A DNA stretch of 64,000 nucleotides from Salegentibacter_A chungangensis (GTDB lineage: Bacteria; Bacteroidota; Bacteroidia; Flavobacteriales; Flavobacteriaceae). Both the position numbers and the translations under genes were made by a program. Below the pieces are notes generated by a model, which was not told the DNA's origin, did no database searches, and saw only the letters and a program-made list of their open reading frames with translations. Location of the stretch: assembly GCF_042678405.1 (NCBI RefSeq), contig NZ_JBHTLI010000002.1:1-64000 (forward strand), written 5' to 3'. Shown here in pieces: positions 17,829 through 25,669 of this stretch. Each line of letters opens with the position of its first letter. Positions within the stretch are counted from its first letter, which is position 1.

Positions 17829-17950
17829 TGTCTTTATGCGTTATTCTGAATGAAACAACCAAAATAAGATATTGATTTACTTCTACTTAACTTAAAAAAC
17901 ACATTATCACCTCTCCTACACCCAAGGTCTCTTATCCCCTACTCTCAAAG

Positions 17951-17958
17951 TAATTTTG
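17951..17958 (+). promoter_or_regulatory. Probable -7 element of the replication-type operon
   Basis: TAATTTTG fits TAnnTTTG, 31 bp before the ATG at 17989. The -33 element is not clear. Confidence 0.45.
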
Positions 17959-17988
17959 CTTCAAGTTTAACCCATAAAATTAGATAAG

Positions 17989-18327
17989 ATGGAAAACGTA
18001 ATTATGATCCAGGAGAAGGATCTAGAGCAATTTACTTTAAGAATGTATGACCTCCTTAAAAACAAAGAAAAAGAAAAGACTGCTGATGAAGATGATATCA
18101 TCGACGTAAAATCAGCTGCAAAAATTTTAGGGCTTAGTCCAGCAACTGTTTATGGAAAAACTCATAGAAATGAGATTCCGTTTTTCAAAAGAGGAAAGAA
18201 ACTTCGCTTCTCAAAATCAGCTTTAATAGAATGGCTAAAGGCTGGAAAAAATCCGGTCGAAACATTTTCAACAAAGGATGTGAAAATAAGAGCAAGTGAG
18301 TATTTACTCAAGAATAAAAGATTTTAA
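17989..18327 (+). CDS. HTH (excisionase/MerR-type) DNA-binding protein
   Basis: A 112-aa protein. A helical, charged N-terminus (1-38) is followed by a helix-turn-helix of the HTH_17 type (IIDVKSAAKILGLSPATVYGKTHRNEIPFFKRGKKLRFSKSALIEWLKAG, about 38-88). Such proteins are regulators or accessory recombination factors in Bacteroidota mobile elements. First gene of a four-gene run (17989-21053) with very short gaps. In the first operon the HTH and the zinc ribbon are fused in one protein; here they are on adjacent genes. Confidence 0.75.
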   Translation: MENVIMIQEKDLEQFTLRMYDLLKNKEKEKTADEDDIIDVKSAAKILGLSPATVYGKTHRNEIPFFKRGKKLRFSKSALIEWLKAGKNPVETFSTKDVKIRASEYLLKNKRF

Positions 18328-18355
18328 CCGTAAAACAAACGTAAAATTCACGCTT

Positions 18356-18787
18356 ATGTACCAAGAAATTTGCAAAAACTGCAGCAAGCTATATATCCCA
18401 AAAAGAAGAGGAGTTCAAAAATATTGTTCTGATTCATGTAGAAGTAGAGCTTACCAAAAAAGAAAATCAACCGGTTTAAAAAAACCCGCAGGTCTAACAA
18501 CAAAAAAGTCTGAGGAAGTTAAAAATGAATCCTCGCCAACTATTAATGCGGCCTCAATTATGAATGCATTTATAGCCGCATTCGGATACGATGCCATAAA
18601 AGGATTATTGACACCAGCTGGAAGTAAATCGGTTACCAGAAATGATTTAAATAAGTTGATCGAAAGAATAGACAGAAGATATATTCAACTGAGAAATGTT
18701 CCTATGAGAAATGACGGCACTTATGCTTTTTGTGATAAGAAAACTGAAGCTCTTGTTTATCTAAAAATTAAGAATCATGGAGTTTAA
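18356..18787 (+). CDS. Small zinc-ribbon protein of the mobile element
   Basis: 143 aa from the ATG at 18356; an upstream GTG at 18296 would overlap the preceding gene. Residues 7-31 are a zinc ribbon, CKNCSKLY ... KYCSDSC, followed by a basic stretch RSRAYQKRKS, nearly the same as in the protein at 15392. The remainder is unrecognised. Eleven bases overlap with the DUF3987 gene suggest coupling. Probably a DNA-binding accessory of the maintenance module. Confidence 0.65.
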   Translation: MYQEICKNCSKLYIPKRRGVQKYCSDSCRSRAYQKRKSTGLKKPAGLTTKKSEEVKNESSPTINAASIMNAFIAAFGYDAIKGLLTPAGSKSVTRNDLNKLIERIDRRYIQLRNVPMRNDGTYAFCDKKTEALVYLKIKNHGV

Positions 18788-20051
18788 AAGTGAAAAGGAC
18801 ATCGAAAAAGAAATCATTTATCAGAGTAGCTCCCCTGAGGAAAAAGCAATTCTCGAATTAGAATCAATTATTGAAACGTTACCTGATAGCATTAGATCTT
18901 TGATAAATGAAGCTTTCATCAAAAATCAAATACCAAAGGAGTATTTACTAAGCTCAATAATTTTTGCATACAGTAATGCTACTGGATTAGCTATCGGATT
19001 AGATTCGATGGGTTTTGACAACTATGGAAATCTTTATTTGGCGCTAATTGGAGGACGTGGAGATATGAAATCACCAGCAATGAAGTTGGCCATGAAGCCA
19101 TTAAAAACTTTTGATAATGAAAAATACCATGAATATGAATCTGAGAGGAAGGAGACTTCAGAACCGGAAGGCATTAAAAGAAAGCAATTGTTGATACAAA
19201 ATGCAACCATTGAAGCTGCGCATTTAACACATTATCATAACCCATACTCATTGGGAATTTATATGGATGAGCTTTTCCAACTGATTAATAAAATGGGTAA
19301 TCCAAATAGCAGTGATGGTCCCGCCTGGAGAGAGTTGTTACTAGAAGGTAATACAAATGAGGTTGTGGATATTAAAAGGAAAACTATGGAATCTTACCGA
19401 ATTGAACAGGCTTATCCAGTTCTTCTTGGGTCAATTCAGAAGGAATTTATTCCCAAACTATTTGGAGGTGGCAATTTGGAAAGTGGTCTTGTAGATCGGT
19501 TCCTTTTTAGTTATAAATTGACTCATAACCCTAAATTGAGTAAAAATGGGATCAACTCTAATACTTATAGAAAATACAAGGATAATTTATTAAGAGTTCT
19601 TGAATTACGAGATGGTATTGAAGATGGCAATGAATCAAGATTAATGCTTAAATGCAGTATGGAAGCTGAAGATGTCCTCTACAACTACAAACAGAGTTTA
19701 AGTAACGAACAGCAAACAGCTTCGCAGCTAATGCAGCCATATATTTCTAAAATGCAAATCAATATTCATAAACTAATAATTATCGTGCATACCATTTTTG
19801 AATCTCAATCCCCTCACTATGCTATGACAATCTCGACTAAAACGGTTGATATAGCCATAAAACTATTGAATTTTTATAAAATGAATTTTGATTTGATATG
19901 TCAGGAATACTCCAATGATAGTTCAAAAAAGCTTGATCTTGATTCGGTTATACAGCTAGGATTTAATAATGGTGCCAGCCTAGAAGAAATAGGAAAAGTT
20001 ATCGGGAAAAATAAATCTACGGTAAGTAGAAGATTGGCAAAACAAAAGTAA
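18777..20051 (+). CDS. DUF3987 protein, primase/helicase-associated
   Basis: A 424-aa protein of the DUF3987 family, which in Bacteroidota mobile elements sits beside primase genes and is thought to act in element replication. The segment LALIGGRGDMKSPAMKLAMKPL (about 82-103) is a degenerate P-loop, IYMDELFQLINKMG a Walker-B-like segment, and GLVDRFLFSY a sensor-like segment. The C-terminus (GASLEEIGKVIGKNKSTVSRRLAKQ) is a small HTH, suggesting DNA binding. It ends just before an inverted array of 7-bp repeats and the toprim gene. Confidence 0.8.
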   Translation: MEFKSEKDIEKEIIYQSSSPEEKAILELESIIETLPDSIRSLINEAFIKNQIPKEYLLSSIIFAYSNATGLAIGLDSMGFDNYGNLYLALIGGRGDMKSPAMKLAMKPLKTFDNEKYHEYESERKETSEPEGIKRKQLLIQNATIEAAHLTHYHNPYSLGIYMDELFQLINKMGNPNSSDGPAWRELLLEGNTNEVVDIKRKTMESYRIEQAYPVLLGSIQKEFIPKLFGGGNLESGLVDRFLFSYKLTHNPKLSKNGINSNTYRKYKDNLLRVLELRDGIEDGNESRLMLKCSMEAEDVLYNYKQSLSNEQQTASQLMQPYISKMQINIHKLIIIVHTIFESQSPHYAMTISTKTVDIAIKLLNFYKMNFDLICQEYSNDSSKKLDLDSVIQLGFNNGASLEEIGKVIGKNKSTVSRRLAKQK

Positions 20052-20152
20052 TGCAACGTGCAACACGCAACTCAAAGACTTTCGTTAGTTAAGGCCTTGA
20101 AAATAGAACCAATACAACCAACTATACAAACAATTGCAAGTTGCATGTTGCA
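20052..20152 (+). repeat. Inverted array of GCAACnn 7-bp repeats
   Basis: GCAAC occurs at 20053, 20060 and 20067 with exact 7-bp spacing. About 70 bp later the opposite strand carries GCAACAT-GCAACTT-GCAA (20152-20137). The halves TGCAACGTGCAAC (20052-20064) and GTTGCATGTTGCA (20140-20152) are complementary at 12 of 13 positions. The site sits between the DUF3987 and toprim genes and could be a replication origin or an operator. Confidence 0.55.
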
Positions 20153-20165
20153 GATCAATTTTATT

Positions 20166-21053
20166 ATGGAAAAGGAATTAAAATTTGAGAAGAAAAGAAA
20201 ATACCGGTTAGTAACTCCCTGTTGTGGTAAATCTAACAGAGATGGTAAGTTTGTTAACTATCAAGGTTTCCCAGAACAGTTTGGATATTGTCACAGCTGT
20301 GGTAAAGCTTCGCTTCCGTTTTCTGGCCAATTAACAAATCCTGGGTATTTAAATAAAATTAAAAATTCGAGGTCTACCAGGATCCAACAACAGTTTGTCC
20401 CTGAAAAGATAATCTGGAATTATTACAGGAATAAACCTGAAAATAATCTGATTAGGTACCTGAAAAGAACCTACGAACATGGTAGAGTTCAGGAGACATT
20501 GGAAAAATATGCTATAGGCACCTGTAAAGCAGGTGGAACCGTTTTTTGGATGATCAACAAAAATCATCAGGTTCAGAAATGTAAAGTTGCTTTTTATGAT
20601 CAAAATGGAAAAAGAACGAATAGGTTTAAGGTACCCTATAAGAATGAAGAAGGTTATTATGCCTGTTTATTTGGAGCCCACTTATTAATAAATTACAATA
20701 AAGGTAGATATACAGTAGTTTTGGTCGAAAGTGAAAAAACAGCTTTAGTAGGAGATATTCTATTACCTCAATTCACCTGGTTAGCTTATGGTGGATTAAA
20801 TGGTTTAACTAATGATAAAATAGAAAGCTTAAAGGGTCACAAGATCCTTTTGGTACCAGACATGAGTAATCAGGCAGTTTTGGTTGCTATGAAGCAAGTA
20901 AACCGAATGAAGGATCAAGGAATAAAAATCAAACTATGGGATATGCGCTATGGTAAAACTGATGAAGAATTAAAAAAAGAAGGGATATACAATCACGACC
21001 TAGAGGATTATTTTAGAAAACTCGAAAATATTACTAATATCTACTCAAACTGA
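20166..21053 (+). CDS. Toprim/primase-like protein (DUF6371-type)
   Basis: About 295 aa from the ATG at 20166; the open frame reaches back to 20058, but that part covers the repeat array. The N-terminus has a zinc ribbon (TPCCGKSNRDG ... YCHSCGKAS), then a region with TFRVPYKNEEG-like primase sequence. The toprim-like segment VVLVESEKTALVGDI (about 183-197) ends with ILLVPDMSN. This pattern is that of mobile-element primases (DUF6371). Together with the DUF3987 protein it should initiate or prime element DNA synthesis. No relaxase follows. Confidence 0.7.
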   Translation: MEKELKFEKKRKYRLVTPCCGKSNRDGKFVNYQGFPEQFGYCHSCGKASLPFSGQLTNPGYLNKIKNSRSTRIQQQFVPEKIIWNYYRNKPENNLIRYLKRTYEHGRVQETLEKYAIGTCKAGGTVFWMINKNHQVQKCKVAFYDQNGKRTNRFKVPYKNEEGYYACLFGAHLLINYNKGRYTVVLVESEKTALVGDILLPQFTWLAYGGLNGLTNDKIESLKGHKILLVPDMSNQAVLVAMKQVNRMKDQGIKIKLWDMRYGKTDEELKKEGIYNHDLEDYFRKLENITNIYSN

Positions 21054-21388
21054 ACCAATTCAATATATTCCCTCTTATAAACGAATTTAACTTTCTAATC
21101 ATTAAAACATTCCTTTTATACAATCTCTTCCATGTCCCTTTCTACTGAAAGCATGAGATTTTGGTCTAATTCACTAGTTTAATATTTTCCAAAATGTATC
21201 AATTGCATAAATTTTCGCTTTCTGCTCTATTTAATAGTAACAAACCTCATTCACCGTAAGCTACAGAACACTCGTATGAACTTCTCTATTGATGAAAAAC
21301 AAGAACATTGAGAATGTTAAATTATTCCTTAGCTTCCTCTGTTTCCTTAACTACCTAAAATACGGTGTCTATAATAAATCTATTTAAC
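21054..21388. other. Gene-free stretch between maintenance and defence modules
   Basis: AT-rich, no reading frame that looks coding, no clear hairpin. In NBU-type elements a mobilisation gene and oriT would be expected about here; none is visible. Confidence 0.5.
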
Positions 21389-21415
21389 TATATTTGTTTG
21401 GCAAACTTGTCCAAA
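21389..21415 (+). promoter_or_regulatory. Promoter and palindromic operator of the XRE-hsd operon
   Basis: TATATTTG (21389-21396) is a perfect -7 element. Directly after it TTTGGCAAACTTGTCCAAA (21397-21415) is an imperfect palindrome, six bases before the ATG at 21421. A repressor bound there would block transcription start and elongation, so the XRE protein next to it is the likely ligand. Confidence 0.6.
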
Positions 21416-21420
21416 ATACT

Positions 21421-21723
21421 ATGTCTGACAAATGGAGTAAAAAACTAGGAGCAATTATTAAGGAGTATCGGGAAGCTAACAATCTACCATTGAGAAAGAT
21501 TGCGGCTAACTTAGATTTAGATCAATCTACCCTTAGTAAAATTGAAAAAGGAGACCGTAAAGGGAATATCGAAATGATACCTACTGTAGCGAATCTATTT
21601 AATTTGGATTACGAAGGCTTACAGGTCGATATTTTGAGCGATAAATTAATCGAAGAGAATGAGGAATACCCACTCTTCAAAGAGGCTTTGGAAGAAGCGC
21701 TAAACAAGTTAAAACACAAATAA
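21421..21723 (+). CDS. XRE-family regulator of the restriction operon
   Basis: 100 aa from ATG 21421; the frame is open to 21394, but that would place the start inside the promoter. The helix-turn-helix LGAIIKEYREANNLPLRKIAANLDLDQSTLSKIEKG lies at about 8-43. It resembles the controller proteins of restriction-modification systems. Four bases separate it from hsdM, so it is the first gene of the operon and probably autoregulated through the palindrome at 21397-21415. It may delay restriction after transfer to a new host. Confidence 0.8.
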   Translation: MSDKWSKKLGAIIKEYREANNLPLRKIAANLDLDQSTLSKIEKGDRKGNIEMIPTVANLFNLDYEGLQVDILSDKLIEENEEYPLFKEALEEALNKLKHK

Positions 21724-21727
21724 TTAG

Positions 21728-23926
21728 ATGATAACAAAACAGCAATTAGGTAATTTTTTATGGGGAATGGCAGATATTCTCTATGGTAAAGTAGAAGATT
21801 ACAAATCATATATTCTAACCTTATTATTCTACAAAAGACTTTCCGATAACTACCCCTGGGAGGAAAAACAAAAAGTTCTAGAACTCGAATCAGAATACGG
21901 CACCACACTGAATGCGAAGCAAAAAGAAAAAGCATTAAAAAATGCTCATATTTTTTCCATTCCAAAAGGTCACTTTTGGGAAGATATCTCAAGCGCTTCA
22001 TTAGAAGATAAAAATGAAAAATTAGACGAAGCTGTAAAAGCAATTGCAGATGCTAACCCTAAACTAAAAGGGATTATCAATACCGTAAATTGGAATGCAG
22101 CAGCTCCTGATGGTTCTGGAGGGAAACGATTAGATCCCAAAATACTACAGGAGTTAATCAACCATTTAGACCATATGGACCTATCCAATGCGAATGTTCC
22201 TTTAGATATTTTAGGCCACGCTTACGAATATCTTATCAAACGTTTTGCCGATGAAAACAAAGGAGGTACAGTAGCGGGGCAATTTTATACTCCGCCGGAA
22301 GTAGTAGAACTAATGGTGCGATACATTTCTCCAAATAATGGTATGCGTGTATATGACCCTACTTGCGGTTCGGGAGGTTTTTTGATTAAAGCTGCTGATT
22401 ATGTAAAAGAAAGTCAAGGGGAATTAAAGGGCTTACGTCTGTATGGTCAGGAAACCATTTGGAATACCTGGGCTATTGCTACAATGAACTTGCTCTTACA
22501 CGGTTTAGAGGGTGAAATCCGTCAGGGCGATACCATCCAAAACCCTAAGTTTAAAAAGAACGATAGCGAAATTGAAACCTTCGATGTAGTCTTGGCTAAT
22601 TTCCCATTCTCTGTAGAAAACTGGGCAGGTAATGGTACGCCTAAGAAGGATAAAAAAGGAAAAGCTGTTTTAAATAAAGATGGGTCTCCTAAATACGATT
22701 ACCCAGCTAAAGATACCTATGCCGATCCTTATAACCGTTTACTATTTGGTACGCCCAACTTTACCAATGGAGATTTCGCATTCCTGCAACACATCATCGC
22801 TTCTTTAGAACCTGATGGTATGGCAGGCGTAGTTTGTCCTAATGGAGTATTATTCAAAGGGCAACCTGAAAAAACCGAAGAGGAAGACGGACAAAACCGT
22901 AAAGCAGATGACGACTATCTAATTCGTAGAGGGTTTATTGAAGGTATAGGCGAAGAAAATAAAAACATTATTGATGCCATTGTGGCCTTACCTGAAAATG
23001 TATTCTATGGTAATACCATTCCAGGGGCGATTATCTTTTTTAATAAGAATAAGCCTGTAGAACGTAAAGACAAAATCCTTATGGTTTGGGGTGCTAAAGA
23101 AGGTTGGTACAAATCTGAACCCGACCAGAACGTGCTACGTCCGCAAGACGTAATGCGTCTTTTGGTGCAGTTACTTAGTTATGGTGATATAGAAAGAGCT
23201 AAGGCTATTATTCCATCTCAGGAACAACGTTTATTCGCTTTAGTAGATGATAATCTCGATTTTAAACTTTTGGAAATCAATGAAAAATACATTGATGAAG
23301 AAACCGAATTGGCAGGGTTGGAATCAGAATTACTACAAACAAAATCCTATTTTGAAGCCAACAACGCTTCTTTAGAACTAACCTTAAAAGACGGCACTAT
23401 TTTAAATGCCAACATCCACAAAGGCAAGTTTGAATTGAGTTTAAAAGATCAAAGAAAGACAAGCATTCCTGTAAACGAAAAAGGCGAAATAGAAATTCAA
23501 TTTGGTGCAGAGCAAATTTTTAAAACCAAACTAAAAGCAGGCAATAAAGCGGCTATTACCAAAGCTAATATTAATAAAATTGAAAACCGCATTGAAAAAC
23601 TGCAAGGTATCATCGACCAAAAAGACAATGACATTGCCGAAGCTAAAGCAGATGCCGAACGTGAAAAAGTAGCCATACAGGTGGTAAGTCAGGAAATGTT
23701 AGGAGTGTTTGCAGACCCTGTATTACGCAGAAAATACTTTGCTTTGGTAGATATGGAAGAGCTAATTGAAAATGAGTTCAACCTAAACCTACCGCGATAT
23801 ATCGATACCGTAGAGCCTGAACCTGAAATCCCTATTGCCGAAGCAAAAGAAGAGCTTAATACGGCTTTAGATGACGAAAAGCAAGCTGAAGCTGAACTAA
23901 ACCAATTACTTGAAATCTTGAATTAA
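21728..23926 (+). CDS. hsdM: Type I restriction-modification methyltransferase subunit HsdM
   Basis: A 732-aa N6-adenine methyltransferase subunit. The N-terminal helical domain (GNFLWGMADILYGKVEDYKSYILTLLFYKRLSD) is typical of HsdM. The SAM-binding motif I DPTCGSGGFLI starts at about residue 210. The catalytic motif IV is NFPF (291-294) in VVLANFPFSVENW. The second residue differs from the textbook NPPF/Y, but I believe this form occurs in many HsdM. A long helical, coiled-coil-like C-terminus follows (about 500-732). The stop overlaps the hsdS start by one base. It methylates the target site and also forms part of the restriction complex. Confidence 0.95.
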   Translation: MITKQQLGNFLWGMADILYGKVEDYKSYILTLLFYKRLSDNYPWEEKQKVLELESEYGTTLNAKQKEKALKNAHIFSIPKGHFWEDISSASLEDKNEKLDEAVKAIADANPKLKGIINTVNWNAAAPDGSGGKRLDPKILQELINHLDHMDLSNANVPLDILGHAYEYLIKRFADENKGGTVAGQFYTPPEVVELMVRYISPNNGMRVYDPTCGSGGFLIKAADYVKESQGELKGLRLYGQETIWNTWAIATMNLLLHGLEGEIRQGDTIQNPKFKKNDSEIETFDVVLANFPFSVENWAGNGTPKKDKKGKAVLNKDGSPKYDYPAKDTYADPYNRLLFGTPNFTNGDFAFLQHIIASLEPDGMAGVVCPNGVLFKGQPEKTEEEDGQNRKADDDYLIRRGFIEGIGEENKNIIDAIVALPENVFYGNTIPGAIIFFNKNKPVERKDKILMVWGAKEGWYKSEPDQNVLRPQDVMRLLVQLLSYGDIERAKAIIPSQEQRLFALVDDNLDFKLLEINEKYIDEETELAGLESELLQTKSYFEANNASLELTLKDGTILNANIHKGKFELSLKDQRKTSIPVNEKGEIEIQFGAEQIFKTKLKAGNKAAITKANINKIENRIEKLQGIIDQKDNDIAEAKADAEREKVAIQVVSQEMLGVFADPVLRRKYFALVDMEELIENEFNLNLPRYIDTVEPEPEIPIAEAKEELNTALDDEKQAEAELNQLLEILN

Positions 23927-25245
23927 TGGAATTAAAGGAAACAAAAATAGGCTTCTGTATTCCAGATTTTGACCCAATACGGTTAAAGGATTTCTTGTCA
24001 AGTAATGATGCAGGAAAATGGGGTGCAGACCCAAAAGACGATAATAGTATTGCTGTTGTAAGGAGTACTAATTTTAACGATACAGGGTATTTAGATTTAT
24101 CTGATGTAGCAGAACGTGCCCTTTCAGAAGATGAATACCTAAAAACTAAACTAAAAGAAAACGATATTGTAATAGAACGTTCTGGTGGTAGTGCCAATCA
24201 ACCTGTTGGAAGGGTAAGTTTTGTAACTAAAGACATTGAAGAAACTGGTTTCGGGTTCTCCAATTTTATTCAGCGTATTCGTGTATCTGATGAATATGAT
24301 GCAAAGTTTGTGTTTTACTGCTTATATCATTTGCATAGTGCAGGTATTACCCAAACTATGCAAACCCAAACCAATGGTATTAGAAATTTAGAATACCGCT
24401 ATTATTTAAACCAAAGGCTACCGAAACCTTCACCAACAGAACAAACCCAAATAGCCAATGCGCTTTCTACAGTAGACAAAACTATACAAGCCACCAAAAA
24501 CAGCATTGCCAAATTAGAGAAGCTAAAAACCTCCCTAATGCAAAACCTGCTTACTGGTAAAATGAAACCCGATGGTTCTTGGCGTACGGAAGATGAGTTT
24601 TATCTCGATGAAAAGTTTGGGAAAGTGCCTAAGGGGTGGAGAATAAGTTATTTGAAAGAGGTTCAAATAATCAATAAGGCATCCTTACCAGCTTCAACAG
24701 ACCCGAACTATGAGTTGCAGTATATTACTATTGAAGCAGTCTCAACTGATAGCATTGATTATGATTTAGTTCCTACATATAAATTTTCAGAAGCTCCTGG
24801 GCGAGCGCGAAGAATAATAAAAAAAGGGGATTTCATAGTTTCTACAGTAAGACCAAACCTTAAAGGATTTGCGAGAATTAAGGAAGAAGGTGATAATTTG
24901 ATATGTTCAACTGGTTTTGCAACCGTAAGTCCAAAGGGTAATCAGGTAAGCGATTTCTACTTCTTTCAAATATTAAGTTTTATAGGAGAAAAACAATTTG
25001 CCAGTTTTATATCTGGTTCAAATTATCCTGCTGTTACGGATAGAGATTTTAAAAAATTAAAGGTGTACGAAGCTCCTTTTGAGGAACAAAAAATTATTAC
25101 TGAAAAAATCCAAACAGTCTTTACTGTGGTTGAAAATAAGCAAGAATCTATTAAGCAGCTGAATAATCTCAAAAAGTCTTTGATGCAAAACTTATTAACT
25201 GGCAAAGTAAGAATCCCAGAAGATGCAAAAAATGAATTGGAATAA
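23926..25245 (+). CDS. hsdS: Type I specificity subunit HsdS
   Basis: A 439-aa protein with two target-recognition domains (about 1-160 and 210-375), each followed by a helical spacer. The two spacers end in near-identical repeats, KLKTSLMQNLLTGKMKPDG (about 202-220) and NLKKSLMQNLLTGKVRIPED (about 412-431), the usual HsdS architecture that sets the spacing of the bipartite DNA target. Such repeats allow domain exchange by recombination. The recognised sequence cannot be predicted by eye. Translationally coupled to hsdM. Confidence 0.94.
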   Translation: MELKETKIGFCIPDFDPIRLKDFLSSNDAGKWGADPKDDNSIAVVRSTNFNDTGYLDLSDVAERALSEDEYLKTKLKENDIVIERSGGSANQPVGRVSFVTKDIEETGFGFSNFIQRIRVSDEYDAKFVFYCLYHLHSAGITQTMQTQTNGIRNLEYRYYLNQRLPKPSPTEQTQIANALSTVDKTIQATKNSIAKLEKLKTSLMQNLLTGKMKPDGSWRTEDEFYLDEKFGKVPKGWRISYLKEVQIINKASLPASTDPNYELQYITIEAVSTDSIDYDLVPTYKFSEAPGRARRIIKKGDFIVSTVRPNLKGFARIKEEGDNLICSTGFATVSPKGNQVSDFYFFQILSFIGEKQFASFISGSNYPAVTDRDFKKLKVYEAPFEEQKIITEKIQTVFTVVENKQESIKQLNNLKKSLMQNLLTGKVRIPEDAKNELE

Positions 25246-25470
25246 TTCAGTATGGCTATAGAGAATTAAATGAAATTTTGGATATGAGTAGTACCTGTAA
25301 CTTAGGAAAGAGTAAATCAATAATGAGGCCGCCTCAAAATTTTGGGTATTCTGTGTTTGTACATTTTTTTATAACATTAAAAAAATCATTAAACATTGAT
25401 TTTCAGTCGGTTAAAAATGATGTTTACACCTTAAAATTGTTAATAAGTAGCGGAGAATTGTTAAAAAGCT

Positions 25471-25501
25471 TTGTTTTATGGGTTAAATGTTTGTACATTT
25501 G
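25471..25501 (+). promoter_or_regulatory. Promoter for the putative RNA and the Abi_2 gene
   Basis: TTG (25471-25473), 20 bp, TACATTTG (25494-25501): an exact match to the Bacteroidota consensus. Predicted transcription start is near 25507, 163 bp before the Abi_2 ATG. Confidence 0.7.
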
Positions 25502-25506
25502 CAGTA

Positions 25507-25631
25507 ACAGTACCCATTCTGCTTCCCGTAAGAACAGCAAGTGGGTCTTCTTTTTTTTAGGGCAGTCCCTAACACACAATACACCTCCTCTGCTTCTTTG
25601 TAAAGCACACTTAGGTGATCTTTTTCTTTTT
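25507..25631 (+). ncRNA. Putative structured RNA upstream of Abi_2 (possible antitoxin RNA)
   Basis: About 125 nt. Hairpin 1: 25512-25518 with 25520-25523 pairs with 25536-25546 (11 bp, one bulge) around TCCCGTAAGAAC, followed by a T tract (25548-25558). Next is a small AGGG-CAGT-CCCT stem (25559-25570). Hairpin 2: CACCT (25582-25586) with AGGTG (25613-25617) and TGCTT with AAGCA inside, followed by a T-rich run to 25631. Abi_2/AbiF proteins are reported to be accompanied by conserved non-coding RNAs acting as antitoxins, so this is a good candidate. Folding was done by eye only. Confidence 0.5.
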
Positions 25632-25669
25632 AGCAAGCCGTATTCATTAACCCCAAATACAATGAATTA

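Larger units (their letters stand above)
25246..25669 (+). other. 424-bp non-coding gap between hsdS and the Abi_2 gene
   Basis: Unusually long for an operon that otherwise has tiny gaps. The 13-bp sequence TGTTTGTACATTT occurs twice (25354-25366 and 25488-25500), the second overlapping a promoter. An open frame runs through (25278-25670), but its translation has no family look and it would overlap the hairpins described below. The 3' half holds a probable small RNA. Confidence 0.6.
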
